Positions 45,416 to 55,193 of a stretch of DNA of 64,000 nucleotides are shown one piece after another. This DNA comes from JBNKFV01 sp050289485 (GTDB taxonomy: Bacteria > Pseudomonadota > Gammaproteobacteria > Pseudomonadales > Cellvibrionaceae), in contig JBNKFV010000008.1 of the NCBI GenBank assembly GCA_050289485.1, positions 24,098 through 88,097 on the forward strand, given 5' to 3'. Under the pieces are notes generated by a model that was not told where the DNA came from, ran no database searches, and saw only the letters and a program-made list of their open reading frames with translations. The position numbers and the translations under genes were made by a program. Every line of letters starts with the position of its first letter. The stretch's first letter is position 1.

Positions 45416-48400
45416 TTACAAGCTTATCGGCCTACGTAAATCCAGGGTGTGGGGGTATTCATTGGGCGACTCTTCCGGTGGTGGCGCCATCGGGCGAGGG
45501 CCTTGGTTGTTGGGGAAGAATTCACGCAGTGCTTCGGTATGCGGGCGTGGTGTAAAAGGCCCTTGTGTGTAGCTGGTAGTATCGAAACGGTTGATGCGGC
45601 GTGATTCGGCCTCAAACGCATTGACTGGGAATACGTCGTAGCTGCGCCCACCGGCATGGGATACATGATAGGTACAACCGCCGATGGAACGGCCATTCCA
45701 GGTGTCGATCACGTCGAAAACCAGTGGCGTGTGTACCCCAATGGTAGGGTGCAATGCCGAGTGGGGTTGCCAAGCCCGATAACGTACCCCGCCAACGTAT
45801 TCGCCATGGCGCCCAGTGCTGTGCATGGGTACACGGCGGCCGTTACAGGCGAGCACATAGCGGCTCTCGGTAAGGCCCGTGGCACGCAGCTGCAAGCGTT
45901 CTACAGACGAATCGACATAGCGGGCAGTGCCAGCGCTGCTGGATTCTTCTCCCAGCACGTGCCAAGGTTCGATGGCCCAGCGTAGCTCCAACTCGATATC
46001 ATCAATTTTGGTGCGCCCGTAATGGGGAAAGCGGAATTCCTCGAAAGGTGCCAACCATTCCAACTGGAATGGGTAGCCGTGTTCCTGCAAGTCATTGACT
46101 ACTTCGGTTACATCGCGCCAGATAAAATGCGGCAGCATAAATTTGTCGTGCAGTGAAGTGCCCCAGCGCACCAGTGGCTTTTTATAGGGTTTTTCCCAGA
46201 AGCGAGCCAGCAGGCTGCGAATCAACAAGGCCTGCACCAACGCCATTTGGCTGTGGGGTGGCATTTCGAAACCGCGAAATTCCAGTAGGCCCAAGCGGCC
46301 AGCGGCTGTGCCCGGTGAATAGAGTTTGTCGATACAGAATTCTGCCCTATGGGTATTGCCGGTAATGTCGATCAAGAGGTTGCGCAGCAACCTGTCAACT
46401 AACCAGTGGGGCGGATTGGGGTGCTTGTCCATTTCGGCGAAAGCGGTTTCCAGTTCGTACAGCATTTCGCCGCGGCCTTCATCTACCCTGGGGGCTTGTG
46501 AGGTCGGGCCAATAAACATGCCAGAGAATAAATACGATAAGCTGGGGTGGTGTTGCCAGTAAGTAATAAAGCTTCGCAGTACGTCGGGGCGGCGTAGCAG
46601 CGGACTGTCTTCTGGTGTGGCGCCCCCGAGCGTGATGTGGTTGCCACCACCGGTGCCGGTATGCCGGCCATCCAGCATGAATTTTTCAGTCGATAATCTG
46701 GCCAGGCGTGCCTGCTCATAAAGTGCAGTTGTGTTGTCAACAAGTTCTTGCCAGTTATTGGCGGGATGAATGTTGACTTCAATCACGCCGGGGTCTGGCG
46801 TAACCAGCAATTTTTGCAACCGATAGTCGCGGGGTGGCTCGTAGCCCTCAACAATAACGGGTATCGCCAATTCAGTTGCGCAGTGTTCGATGGCTGCGAT
46901 CAGTTCGACATAATCTTCCAGGTATTCCAGCGGCGGCATAAAAATATAAATTTTGCCATCGCGTGCTTCGATACACAGTGCCGTACGCACAACATTTTCA
47001 AGTTGGTCGTCAACGTCTGTTTTAGTCTGCGGTTTGCTGCTTTCTGCTTTTTGTACTTTGGCAACGCTTTGCAGTACTTGTGGTGATTGTTGTGCTGGTG
47101 CAGGGGTGGCATTGCCAAAGTGAAAGTTTGCTCGTTTGGTCAAGGGTGAACGAGGTTCGAACGGGTCTCGCTCTGGGCGCATTAATTTCTCTTTATCAGA
47201 CACCCACGGCAGATCATTCAAGGGTAAACGTAATCCCATGGGCGAATCGCCGGGAATTAACGTAATACGTTCACGCTTCATGGGCCACAGGCTGGATTGC
47301 CATGCGCCTATTCCAAAATCGCGCTTTAATGGCAAAACAAACCCGGTGGGTTTATCAACACCTTTCTCCAGCAGTTTGGCCAAACGTCGTCGGCCTATAT
47401 CATCTTTTACTTTTTGTGAAAGCATGTCGAGGTTCAGCGGCAGGTTTTGGCTTGCCATCAATACGGCCATGCCGTCTTCATAAGCTGGCTGGCAATATTG
47501 TGTATCTATACCAATTAATTCGGCCAGTTGTTGGCCAAATTTGGCAGCATCTTTGTAGGTATGGCCGTAGTCTTTATCGATGCGGGCCAACCAAGCGGGA
47601 TTTTCCCACAGTGGCTCGCCATCTTTACGCCAGAACAATCCCAGTGCCCAGCGGGGAATTTCTTCGCCGGGATACCATTTGCCTTGCCCATAATGCAGTA
47701 AACCTTTGGGGGCGAAGTGATCGCGCAATTTTAGCAGCAAGGTTTTCGCAAGGCTGAGCTTCTCTGTGCCCAGTGCGGCGGTATTCCACTGTGCCGATTC
47801 CATGTCGTCGATAGAAACAAAGGTGGGTTCGCCACCCATGGTTAAACGCACATCGTGCTCCAGCAGTTTTTGATCTACCGCTTCACCCAGTGCCAATACC
47901 GTTTGCCATTGTTCATCGGTATAGGGTTTGGTTACCCGTGGGTCTTCATGTATACGGGTAACCTCGTTGGTGAAACTGAAGTCAACTTCGCATTTGTCAC
48001 TAAAACCACTGATGGGTGCAGCCGATACCGGGTGTGGTGTGCAGGCAAGGGGAATATGCCCTTCACCCGCAAACAGACCCGAGGTGGGGTCAAGCCCAAC
48101 CCAGCCAGCACCAGGCAGGTACACTTCGCACCAAGCGTGCAGGTCGGTAAAATCTTTTTCGGTACCTGAGGGGCCATCAAGCGATTTCTGGTCGGCAGTC
48201 AGTTGCACCAGATAGCCGGATGCAAAGCGAGCCGCGAGCCCCACATGGCGAAGCAGCTGTACTAATAACCAGGCCGAGTCACGACACGAGCCACTGCCTT
48301 TTTTGAGGGTTTCCTCCGGAGTTTGCACGCCGGGTTCAAGGCGCACCAGGTAATCAACTTCCTGCTGCAGGCTTTGATTCAGTTCAACCAGAAAATCGTT

Positions 48401-48823
48401 AATGGCTTTTTCAGTTCGGTCAATCTTAGCCACTCGCGCATTGAACCGTGTGTCGCCGGGCATTTTTTCCAGGTAAGGTGCCAGCTCTTTTTTCAGTTGT
48501 TCAGGGTAGGTGAACGGGTATTGTTGGGCATAGTCTTCGACAAAAAAATCAAAGGGGTTAATCACCGTCATATCGGCGATAACTTCAACACATACTGAAA
48601 GCTCTGTACATTTTTCCGGAAACACCAGTCGGGCCAGATAATTGCCGAAGGCGTCTTGTTGCCAGTTGATAAAGTGGTCTTGCGGGGTGACTTTTAAACT
48701 GTAGCTGTGAATCGGCGTTCGTGAATGGGGGGCGGGGCGCAAGCGAACCGTATGTGGCGACAGATTCACGGGGCGATCGAATTTGTAGTGCGTATTGTGA
48801 TTAATGGCAACGCGTATAGTCAT
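45416..48823 (-). CDS. Transglutaminase-like protein with DUF2126
   Basis: An 1135-residue cytoplasmic protein. The N-terminal transglutaminase domain has a complete triad: C180 in GSCRDSAW, H229 in DLHAWCEVY and D245 in GLDPTSG. The long C-terminal DUF2126 part (about 300-1130) includes LTMGGEPTFVSIDDM and GGGNHITLGG. Such proteins are found with alpha-E and circularly permuted ATP-grasp partners. The set has been proposed to make, attach or remove a peptide tag, but no substrate is established. It is the last gene of the three-gene operon. Confidence 0.9.
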   Translation of the reverse strand: MTIRVAINHNTHYKFDRPVNLSPHTVRLRPAPHSRTPIHSYSLKVTPQDHFINWQQDAFGNYLARLVFPEKCTELSVCVEVIADMTVINPFDFFVEDYAQQYPFTYPEQLKKELAPYLEKMPGDTRFNARVAKIDRTEKAINDFLVELNQSLQQEVDYLVRLEPGVQTPEETLKKGSGSCRDSAWLLVQLLRHVGLAARFASGYLVQLTADQKSLDGPSGTEKDFTDLHAWCEVYLPGAGWVGLDPTSGLFAGEGHIPLACTPHPVSAAPISGFSDKCEVDFSFTNEVTRIHEDPRVTKPYTDEQWQTVLALGEAVDQKLLEHDVRLTMGGEPTFVSIDDMESAQWNTAALGTEKLSLAKTLLLKLRDHFAPKGLLHYGQGKWYPGEEIPRWALGLFWRKDGEPLWENPAWLARIDKDYGHTYKDAAKFGQQLAELIGIDTQYCQPAYEDGMAVLMASQNLPLNLDMLSQKVKDDIGRRRLAKLLEKGVDKPTGFVLPLKRDFGIGAWQSSLWPMKRERITLIPGDSPMGLRLPLNDLPWVSDKEKLMRPERDPFEPRSPLTKRANFHFGNATPAPAQQSPQVLQSVAKVQKAESSKPQTKTDVDDQLENVVRTALCIEARDGKIYIFMPPLEYLEDYVELIAAIEHCATELAIPVIVEGYEPPRDYRLQKLLVTPDPGVIEVNIHPANNWQELVDNTTALYEQARLARLSTEKFMLDGRHTGTGGGNHITLGGATPEDSPLLRRPDVLRSFITYWQHHPSLSYLFSGMFIGPTSQAPRVDEGRGEMLYELETAFAEMDKHPNPPHWLVDRLLRNLLIDITGNTHRAEFCIDKLYSPGTAAGRLGLLEFRGFEMPPHSQMALVQALLIRSLLARFWEKPYKKPLVRWGTSLHDKFMLPHFIWRDVTEVVNDLQEHGYPFQLEWLAPFEEFRFPHYGRTKIDDIELELRWAIEPWHVLGEESSSAGTARYVDSSVERLQLRATGLTESRYVLACNGRRVPMHSTGRHGEYVGGVRYRAWQPHSALHPTIGVHTPLVFDVIDTWNGRSIGGCTYHVSHAGGRSYDVFPVNAFEAESRRINRFDTTSYTQGPFTPRPHTEALREFFPNNQGPRPMAPPPEESPNEYPHTLDLRRPISL

Positions 48824-48887
48824 AATGGTGTACTTTTAAATACAGGCAGCAAATGGAATAGCAGGGCCTACATTCGGGCCCCCTTGT

Positions 48888-49823
48888 TTAGTCGGTAGTG
48901 ATAAACCAGTTTTCGGCAATCGCGAAATGCACTGCCCCCAATTCTAGCTGCAAGTCATTGATAAAATGTTTCATGGGCTCGCCGAGGTCAGAATAATCTA
49001 CCGCTTTAAAAATAGTGGTGCGCAGTTTGTTCATATGGCTGAGCACACTTTCATTGCGCGGCAGGTGATTAACCGCTTTGTTCAATGCTTCCATACAATG
49101 GACAATGGCGCGGGGAAAGGCTAAGTCTTCCAGAATATATTCCATTACCAAGCGGCCTTTTACTGATGAACGCATGGTACGGTGGTAGCTCTGGTCGGCA
49201 CTGAGCGAGCGTAACACATGTCCCCAAATTAATTGCTGACTATTGATGGCATCTTGATCGTCGAGGGTTTGTATGTGAGCATGAACGCCTGCATCAAGAA
49301 TGCGGGTGGTCATATCGGCGCGTTCTAGGTTGCGCCCCAAGGTCATGAAATCCCACGCGTGGTCGTGGGGCATGGCACCGCGAATTAACCCTTGAATCTG
49401 CTGGCAGCCTTTGATGATGCCGTCGAGAAACTCAAAGCGTTTACTGCGGTTGATGCCTTGTTGCAGGTTTTCGGTAACGAACATATTGAGTTCATTAATC
49501 AGTTCCCAGCTGTCGCCAGGTACCACGTCGCGCGTCGTCCGCAGGTTTTCCCGGGCCATTTTCAAGCACGAAATTACCGATGAAGAATTGCTGTCATCGC
49601 CCAGCAAAAATTTAATAACATTGCGTTCATCTTGTACTTTGTAGCGTTCCTGATAGGCCTGCTCTGCGCTGTTTAGAGTGATCAGGTTGTACCAGTTGAT
49701 AGCAGCACTGCGTGGCAGATCAAACATGAGTTTGTCGTACACGTTGATCAATCGTGCCGTATTTTCTATACGCTCCAGATAACGCGCCGTCCAGTAAACC
49801 CGTTCTGCGACTCTTGATAGCAT
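48888..49823 (-). CDS. Alpha-E domain protein
   Basis: A 311-residue mainly helical protein matching the bacterial alpha-E domain: MLSRVAERVYWTARYLERIENTARLI at the N-terminus and MTLGRNLERADMTTRILDAG near residue 160. Alpha-E domains always accompany permuted ATP-grasp and transglutaminase genes; their activity is unknown, and a carrier or scaffold role is proposed. It starts 12 bases after the ATP-grasp stop and is followed by the transglutaminase-DUF2126 gene. Confidence 0.92.
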   Translation of the reverse strand: MLSRVAERVYWTARYLERIENTARLINVYDKLMFDLPRSAAINWYNLITLNSAEQAYQERYKVQDERNVIKFLLGDDSNSSSVISCLKMARENLRTTRDVVPGDSWELINELNMFVTENLQQGINRSKRFEFLDGIIKGCQQIQGLIRGAMPHDHAWDFMTLGRNLERADMTTRILDAGVHAHIQTLDDQDAINSQQLIWGHVLRSLSADQSYHRTMRSSVKGRLVMEYILEDLAFPRAIVHCMEALNKAVNHLPRNESVLSHMNKLRTTIFKAVDYSDLGEPMKHFINDLQLELGAVHFAIAENWFITTD

Positions 49824-49835
49824 GGTCTTTCCCCC

Positions 49836-51278
49836 TTAATCCACAATCCACGTGTCTTTACTGCCGCCACCCTGGGAAGAGTTAACCACCAGTGAGCCTT
49901 TGCGCATCGCAACCCGGGTGAGGCCGCCAGTGGTAACATAAGTGTCTTCTGCCTGCAGAATAAATGGGCGTAAATCCAGATGCCGGGGCTCCAGCTCGCC
50001 TTTGCCCACAAATGTGGGAGCGGTCGAAAGTGCCAGTGTTGGCTGGGCAATGTAATTGCGAGGGTTTTTTTGTATCAGTTGGGCGAACAGGTCGCGGTCT
50101 TTTTTGGTGGAATGAGGCCCTACCAGCATGCCATAGCCACCCGATTCGTTAGCGGGTTTTACCACCAGTTTGTCGAGGTTTTTCAGTACGTAGTCACGCT
50201 GCTTTTCGTCGTAGCATAAGTAGGTTTCCACGTTGGCGATCAGTGGTTCCTCGTCCAGATAGTAACGGATAATGTCGGGTACAAAGGCGTAAATCACTTT
50301 GTCGTCGGCTACGCCGGCGCCGGGAGCGTTGGCCAGCCCTACATTGCCCGCCTTCCAGGCGCGTATCAGCCCGGGCACCCCGAGCATGGAGTCTTTGTTG
50401 AACACTTCCGGGTCGAGGAAAAGGTCGTCAATGCGGCGATAAATAACATCAACCCGTTCCAGTCCGGCAATGGTTTTCATATACACGCAGTCGTCGTCTT
50501 GCACCACCAGGTCGCCACCTTCTACGAGTTCAGCCCCCATTTGCTGCGCCAGAAAGGCATGCTCGAAGTAGGCGGAATTGAAGATGCCGGGGGTGAGAAC
50601 CACAACGACCGGTTGCTTACCTTTACGCGGCGAGAGGGAAATAAGGGTATCAAACAGGCGCGAGGGATAGTCATCAACAGGAGCAATATCTACCCGTTCA
50701 AATAGCTCTGGTAGTACGCGCTTGGTAATAGCTCGGTTCTCCAGCATGTAAGATACCCCCGAGGGGACTCGCAAGTTGTCTTCCAGAACGTAAAATTCGC
50801 CATCGTTGTCACGCACCAGATCCGTGCCACAAATGTGTGCCCATGTGCCAAAAGGAGGCGAAACCCCCACGCATTCCGGGCGAAAGTTCTTGGATTGGGC
50901 CAGTACGTAGGCGGGCAAAATACCATCTTTGATCACTTTTTGATCGTGGTACAGGTCGTCAATAAACATATTCAAGGCGGTAAGGCGTTGTTTCAAACCC
51001 GCTGAGGTTTTATCCCACTGCTTACGCGAGATAGGCCTTGGCACGATATCAAACGGCCAGGCTCTATCAATATTGCCTTCTTCTGTATAAACCGTGAAGC
51101 TCACGCCCATTTCTTTAATCGTTGCTTCTGCCGCCAACCGCCGTGACTCAATACTCTCTTCACTGAGTGAGCGGAAGTAAGACACCAGTTTTTGTGCAGG
51201 CTTGCGTGCATTACCGGGGCTGCTCATTACCTCGTCATAAAAATCATCACAAGCATAGTCTTGCCATAGATCGGTCAT
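49836..51278 (-). CDS. Circularly permuted ATP-grasp peptide ligase-like protein
   Basis: A 480-residue member of the circularly permuted ATP-grasp type 2 family (DUF404/407-like), starting with YACDDFYDEVMSS and including HICGTDLVRDNDGEFYVLEDNLRVPSG, the metal and ATP-binding loop. KPANESGGYGMLVG is the glycine-rich loop. It should form an amide bond at the cost of ATP. It is first of the operon with alpha-E and transglutaminase-DUF2126; the promoter must lie in the 680-base region to its right. Confidence 0.92.
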   Translation of the reverse strand: MTDLWQDYACDDFYDEVMSSPGNARKPAQKLVSYFRSLSEESIESRRLAAEATIKEMGVSFTVYTEEGNIDRAWPFDIVPRPISRKQWDKTSAGLKQRLTALNMFIDDLYHDQKVIKDGILPAYVLAQSKNFRPECVGVSPPFGTWAHICGTDLVRDNDGEFYVLEDNLRVPSGVSYMLENRAITKRVLPELFERVDIAPVDDYPSRLFDTLISLSPRKGKQPVVVVLTPGIFNSAYFEHAFLAQQMGAELVEGGDLVVQDDDCVYMKTIAGLERVDVIYRRIDDLFLDPEVFNKDSMLGVPGLIRAWKAGNVGLANAPGAGVADDKVIYAFVPDIIRYYLDEEPLIANVETYLCYDEKQRDYVLKNLDKLVVKPANESGGYGMLVGPHSTKKDRDLFAQLIQKNPRNYIAQPTLALSTAPTFVGKGELEPRHLDLRPFILQAEDTYVTTGGLTRVAMRKGSLVVNSSQGGGSKDTWIVD

Positions 51279-51959
51279 TGTTGTTTTTGCCTTATTAACG
51301 GGGTGGTGCGAAGAAAAGGGGAATAAAACAAGGGGGTGGATCGTTTGTAGACAGAAAGCTGTCTAGTGCCAGTCGGTAGATAGGATTTGTGCAAAGGTGC
51401 CATATGAACCCAGAGTTTTATTGGGGAAACTAGGCATAGGAAATGCAGTATTTGTACCACATTTGTGTCGATGCTGCGGGCAGGGTTATCAGCCCGTAAC
51501 GGATGTGTTGCGTACCATGTGCCACTCATTTTGGGCAACAACTCCTTGTTGTTTACCATGCCGCTGCTGCTATAACTTGGACGGCTTTTGAGTTGGCCAG
51601 CGTGAACAGAGTGTTTGGCGCTGGCGAGTGAACGTTTGCAATAGCCCATTTAAGCGGGTTGGCATGAAAAACGCCAGTAAAAACTGAAAAGCGGCCAGTT
51701 AAAGCGCTGGCGATGCAGCGTTGAAACGCAATGTGTTGATTGTATTGTCAACCTTGTTGGTACAGCGACGTTGTTGCTATTTACCCAGCAAACATTATTG
51801 CCGGGTTAATAGAGCCACCTGCGCACCATTTAACTGGCTTTTAACCTGGTCAGGGGCTAAAGTTAGCGGCTGCTTCGGGGCGACTTGCCTGTCTGTGGGT
51901 AACTGAATTATTCGTTTTTCACGGGATACTGAGAGTCAATAGGATATTGAGAGGTTAGT
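51279..51959. other. Long intergenic region between ATP-grasp operon and small ORF
   Basis: 680 bases without a convincing gene. Two plus-strand frames (51397-51591 and 51721-51906) are Cys-rich, lack ribosome sites and do not look like proteins. The region holds an inverted copy of the dispersed repeat at 51784-51811 and the promoter of the ATP-grasp operon, which I could not pinpoint. Confidence 0.5.
51784..51811. repeat. Hairpin copy of the dispersed repeat
   Basis: ATTGCCGGGTTAATA (51797-51811) is the exact complement of the 15-mer at 26788 and 30951. Upstream, ACCCAGCAA (51783-51791) supplies a slightly degenerate second arm, so the unit is a hairpin. Confidence 0.65.
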
Positions 51960-52118
51960 ATGAAGCTTAGAGATAAAGTGATCTGGTTGGCTAATTTTCT
52001 GGACTCGATCCTAATGGGGCACAGTGCATCTCATGCGGCGGCCTATGCCAGCCGACAGGTGCGAGCAGATCATCTTGCCCTGTTACGGGCTCAGCATCAG
52101 CGCGACAATCATTATTAA
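51960..52118 (+). CDS. Hypothetical 52-residue protein
   Basis: A short ORF with a good ribosome site (GAGAGG 6 bases before ATG). The protein begins MKLRDKVIWLANFLDSILMG and ends in a His/Ala/Arg-rich helix-like part (LALLRAQHQRDNHY). It is amphipathic, not a transmembrane helix. The stop codon lies inside a copy of the dispersed repeat (52113-52127). I know of no family. Codon use is normal and it has no competing frame, so it is a plausible real gene. Confidence 0.5.
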   Translation: MKLRDKVIWLANFLDSILMGHSASHAAAYASRQVRADHLALLRAQHQRDNHY

Positions 52119-52127
52119 GCCGGCAAT
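52113..52127. repeat. Variant copy of the dispersed repeat
   Basis: TATTAAGCCGGCAAT matches TATTAACCCGGCAAT at 14 of 15 bases and overlaps the stop codon of the small ORF. Confidence 0.55.
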
Positions 52128-52375
52128 AGCTGGTGTCTGGCTAATACAATCAAAACGTTGGCAGGTTTAAGACAGGTCCTGCATGTGATAACCGCAGCTT
52201 GCGGCCTGCCTACTACTTTTTTCGTTCCTACTAGATACCACCTCGTACTGGCCGCACAGCCGGTATTTTGTTATTTTCTCCAGCACTCAATGTATGTATT
52301 TAATCGGCGGTATAGCCCTACCAGCTGCCGCTGCGTACCTATTTTAATAATAGCCTCAACAGTAGAAGATTCAGA

Positions 52376-54442
52376 ATGACATTACCCCCTAGTTTTTCGA
52401 ATAAATGTGTGTTTTTAGCGTGTTTAGCGGCTGCGTCGCACACTTACGCAGAAAGTATTGATAATCGTGAGCTTGAAGAGCTCTATGTGAGTGGTAGCCG
52501 CTACCAACAGGCCCAGCAAGACCTTATTGGCAGTTATTCGCAAGTTGATGCTGACGCGCTTGCACTGGTTCAGCAACAACATATTCAAGAAGCGTTGGCA
52601 CGTTTACCTGGGGTGAATTTTCATCGCAACAATGGGCAGGAATATCTTCCAGCGTTGCGCTCGCCTGTATTAAGCGGGGCAGGGGCCTGCGGTAGTTTTC
52701 TCATGGCTGAAGACGGTATTCCCCTGCGCCCGGCGGGTTTTTGTAATGTAAACGAGCTGTTTGAGGCACACTCAGAGCAGGCCTCGCGTATCGAAGTGAT
52801 TCGTGGCCCAGGCAACGTGTATTACGGCTCCAACGCGTTACATGGCGTGGTGAATGTGATTGGTGCTGCTCGCGTAAACCAGCCCGCTACGTTGGGGTTG
52901 GAATTGGGGCCCGACGATTACCAGCAAATACAGTTTTCTGGAGGTACGGAGCATCTTGGTGCTACGTTTAGCGGCAGGCACGATGGCGGCTATCGCGACG
53001 ATTCCGGCGTAGACCAGCAGAAGTTGAGTGTGCGTTATGCACGCCAGCTACAAAATATCTATCTTGAAAGCGGGTTAACCAGCATCAACCTGAATCAGGA
53101 AACGGCCGGTTTTATCGAAGGCTTTGAGGCTTACAAAGACAAAGCCCTGGTAAAATCCAATAGCAACCCCGAGGCGTATCGCGACGCCAAAGCCACCCGC
53201 TGGTGGTTGCGACTGCAAGATAGCCAAACCAATCCCGCCTGGGTAGTCACACCTTATTTGCGCTACAGCGATATGGCCTTTCTACAACACTTTTTACCCG
53301 GCACACCACTGGAAGAAAATGGTCAAACCAGCGCAGGGGTGCAAACTGCTTTTTATTTTGGTAACGATGTTCTGCGTTGGTCGCTAGGGGCCGATGCCGA
53401 ATGGGCCGATGGCTGGTTGAAGCAAACCCAAAATCAGCCCACTCAGGGTTCGGCATTTTTGCAGGCTACGGTGCCAGCGGGTAAACATTACGATTACGAT
53501 GTGCGGTCATTACAGTTTGCACCGTTTGCTCAAGCTGATTGGCAAGTCACTGATGATCTGCAGCTGGTGGCGGGGCTTCGTTATGAATATTTGGGTTACG
53601 ACTACGACAACAATATGTTGGCTGGGCGCACCCGCGACGACGGCACCGTATGCGGCTTTGGTGGGTGCCGCTACTCTCGTCCAGAGAGCAGCACCAACAG
53701 CTTCACCAATGTGTCGCCCAAACTTGGCTTGCTGTATAAACTGAATGACACGCAGCAGTTGTATGTGAATATTGCGCAGGGCTTTAGGGCTCCACAAGTG
53801 ACCGAGCTGTATCGGTTGCAACGGGAGCAAGCGGTAGCCGACCTGGATTCCGAAGAGCTGCTCAGCGTCGAGGTGGGTTTTCGTGGAGAGTACAAAGCGT
53901 TATCACATGACGTAACACTCTATGCCATGGAAAAGAACAACGTCATCTATCGTGATTCAGCATTTTTTAACGTGAGCGATGGCACAACGGAACACGCGGG
54001 TATAGAAGCTGACCTAGCTTATGCGTTTAACCAGCAGTGGAAAATTCGCACCGTTGCGACGCTTGCTCGCCATCGTTATAAGGATGCGGGCACCTTAACC
54101 GCTACCGACATTGTGGGTAACGATGTCGATACCGCACCACGCGCTTTTGGCAGTGTGTTTTTGGAGTGGAAGCCGCAATCACAAACCCGTTTAGAGGTGG
54201 AGTGGCAGCATATGGGCAGTTACTACACCGATCCGGAAAATGAGCATAAGTATTCGGGCCATGATTTAATTCATGTGCGCGGCACCAAGCAATTGACCAG
54301 CAATATCAGCGTTGCCGCGAAACTGCTGAATGCGTTAGACGCGGAGTATGCTGATCGTGCTGACTACACCGGCTTTTCTGGAGATCGCTACCTGCCCGGT
54401 GCACGCCGCACCTTGTATGGAACGGTAACCTACCAGTGGTAA
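52376..54442 (+). CDS. TonB-dependent outer-membrane receptor
   Basis: A 688-residue receptor with a signal peptide (ending near residue 25, SHTYAES), a TonB-box-like ELEELYVSGSR, a plug domain (IQEALARLPGVNFHRN; RIEVIRGPGNVYYGSNALHGVVNVI) and a 22-strand barrel ending in aromatic YQW. There is a conserved-looking Cys pair in the plug (GAGACGSFLMAEDGIPLRPAGFC) and another in a loop (CGFGGC). The ligand is unknown: no siderophore, corrin or sugar genes are near. An anchored protein of unknown role follows on the same strand. Confidence 0.9.
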   Translation: MTLPPSFSNKCVFLACLAAASHTYAESIDNRELEELYVSGSRYQQAQQDLIGSYSQVDADALALVQQQHIQEALARLPGVNFHRNNGQEYLPALRSPVLSGAGACGSFLMAEDGIPLRPAGFCNVNELFEAHSEQASRIEVIRGPGNVYYGSNALHGVVNVIGAARVNQPATLGLELGPDDYQQIQFSGGTEHLGATFSGRHDGGYRDDSGVDQQKLSVRYARQLQNIYLESGLTSINLNQETAGFIEGFEAYKDKALVKSNSNPEAYRDAKATRWWLRLQDSQTNPAWVVTPYLRYSDMAFLQHFLPGTPLEENGQTSAGVQTAFYFGNDVLRWSLGADAEWADGWLKQTQNQPTQGSAFLQATVPAGKHYDYDVRSLQFAPFAQADWQVTDDLQLVAGLRYEYLGYDYDNNMLAGRTRDDGTVCGFGGCRYSRPESSTNSFTNVSPKLGLLYKLNDTQQLYVNIAQGFRAPQVTELYRLQREQAVADLDSEELLSVEVGFRGEYKALSHDVTLYAMEKNNVIYRDSAFFNVSDGTTEHAGIEADLAYAFNQQWKIRTVATLARHRYKDAGTLTATDIVGNDVDTAPRAFGSVFLEWKPQSQTRLEVEWQHMGSYYTDPENEHKYSGHDLIHVRGTKQLTSNISVAAKLLNALDAEYADRADYTGFSGDRYLPGARRTLYGTVTYQW

Positions 54443-54524
54443 AGCTCGTTCAGCGTAACTTCATTTACGGGGCGTTAAATGATGGCTACATTATTTGTGC
54501 GCCATAACGTGTAAGAAGGCTACG

Positions 54525-55193
54525 ATGAACGACACTTCAGTACCACCAATAGCTGCAGAAAAGCCACCGCGAAACCCTTGGAAAATCTTTGGTATCGCGG
54601 TGATCTGTTGTTTTATTGCCATTGCCAGCGTATTGGCAATAAAACACTACCTGTTTCCAGACCATTTTACCCCGGTGAGTTTGTCTGAGAGAGAAACCCG
54701 CCGGTTGAATGAAAAACTCGAACGCTTACATTTACCGACGTTATCCAACGGTAATGATTCCTCCGTGTTAACGCCGGAGCCTTACTCCGAAAAGAATGCC
54801 AACCGAGAAGTGTCTTTCTCCGAGCGAGAAGTTAATGCCTTTATCGCCCATAACACCGATCTTGCCGACAAGCTCGCGATTGATTTTTCCGACAACCTTG
54901 CCAGTGCCAAACTCTTGATGCCGCTTGATCCCGATTTTCCCATGCTGGGAGGTAAAACCCTCAAACTCAGCGCCGGGGTTGAGATTGCGTTTCGTAACGG
55001 TCGGCCTATCGTCAAGCTGCGCGGTGTGAGTGCTTGGGGTGTGCCCGTGCCCAATGCGTGGTTGGGTAATTTAAAAAATGTCGATCTCATTAGTGAGTTT
55101 GGCAGTAGTGGCGGCGTATGGCAGGCCTTTGCGGATGGGGTTGAATATATTCAAGTCAGTGATGGCAGATTGGTGGTCAAGTTAACGCCATAG
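54525..55193 (+). CDS. Hypothetical membrane-anchored protein
   Basis: A 222-residue protein with one N-terminal transmembrane helix (IFGIAVICCFIAIASVLAI, about 19-37) and a periplasmic domain. VSFSEREVNAFIAHN and VEIAFRNGRPIVKLRGVSAWGVPVPNAWLG are recognisable conserved-looking blocks, but I do not know the family. I choose the ATG at 54525, with GAAGG upstream, over an earlier start at 54495. It follows the TonB receptor by 82 bases, so a shared transcript is possible. Confidence 0.65.
   Translation: MNDTSVPPIAAEKPPRNPWKIFGIAVICCFIAIASVLAIKHYLFPDHFTPVSLSERETRRLNEKLERLHLPTLSNGNDSSVLTPEPYSEKNANREVSFSEREVNAFIAHNTDLADKLAIDFSDNLASAKLLMPLDPDFPMLGGKTLKLSAGVEIAFRNGRPIVKLRGVSAWGVPVPNAWLGNLKNVDLISEFGSSGGVWQAFADGVEYIQVSDGRLVVKLTP

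Noticed and set aside
51397..51591. 64-codon Cys-rich plus-strand ORF upstream of the ATP-grasp operon
   Set aside because: No ribosome site, odd composition and no family features. The region must hold the promoter of the opposite-strand operon.
51721..51906. 61-codon plus-strand ORF before the small gene
   Set aside because: It runs straight through a hairpin copy of the dispersed repeat and starts with a TTG with no ribosome site.
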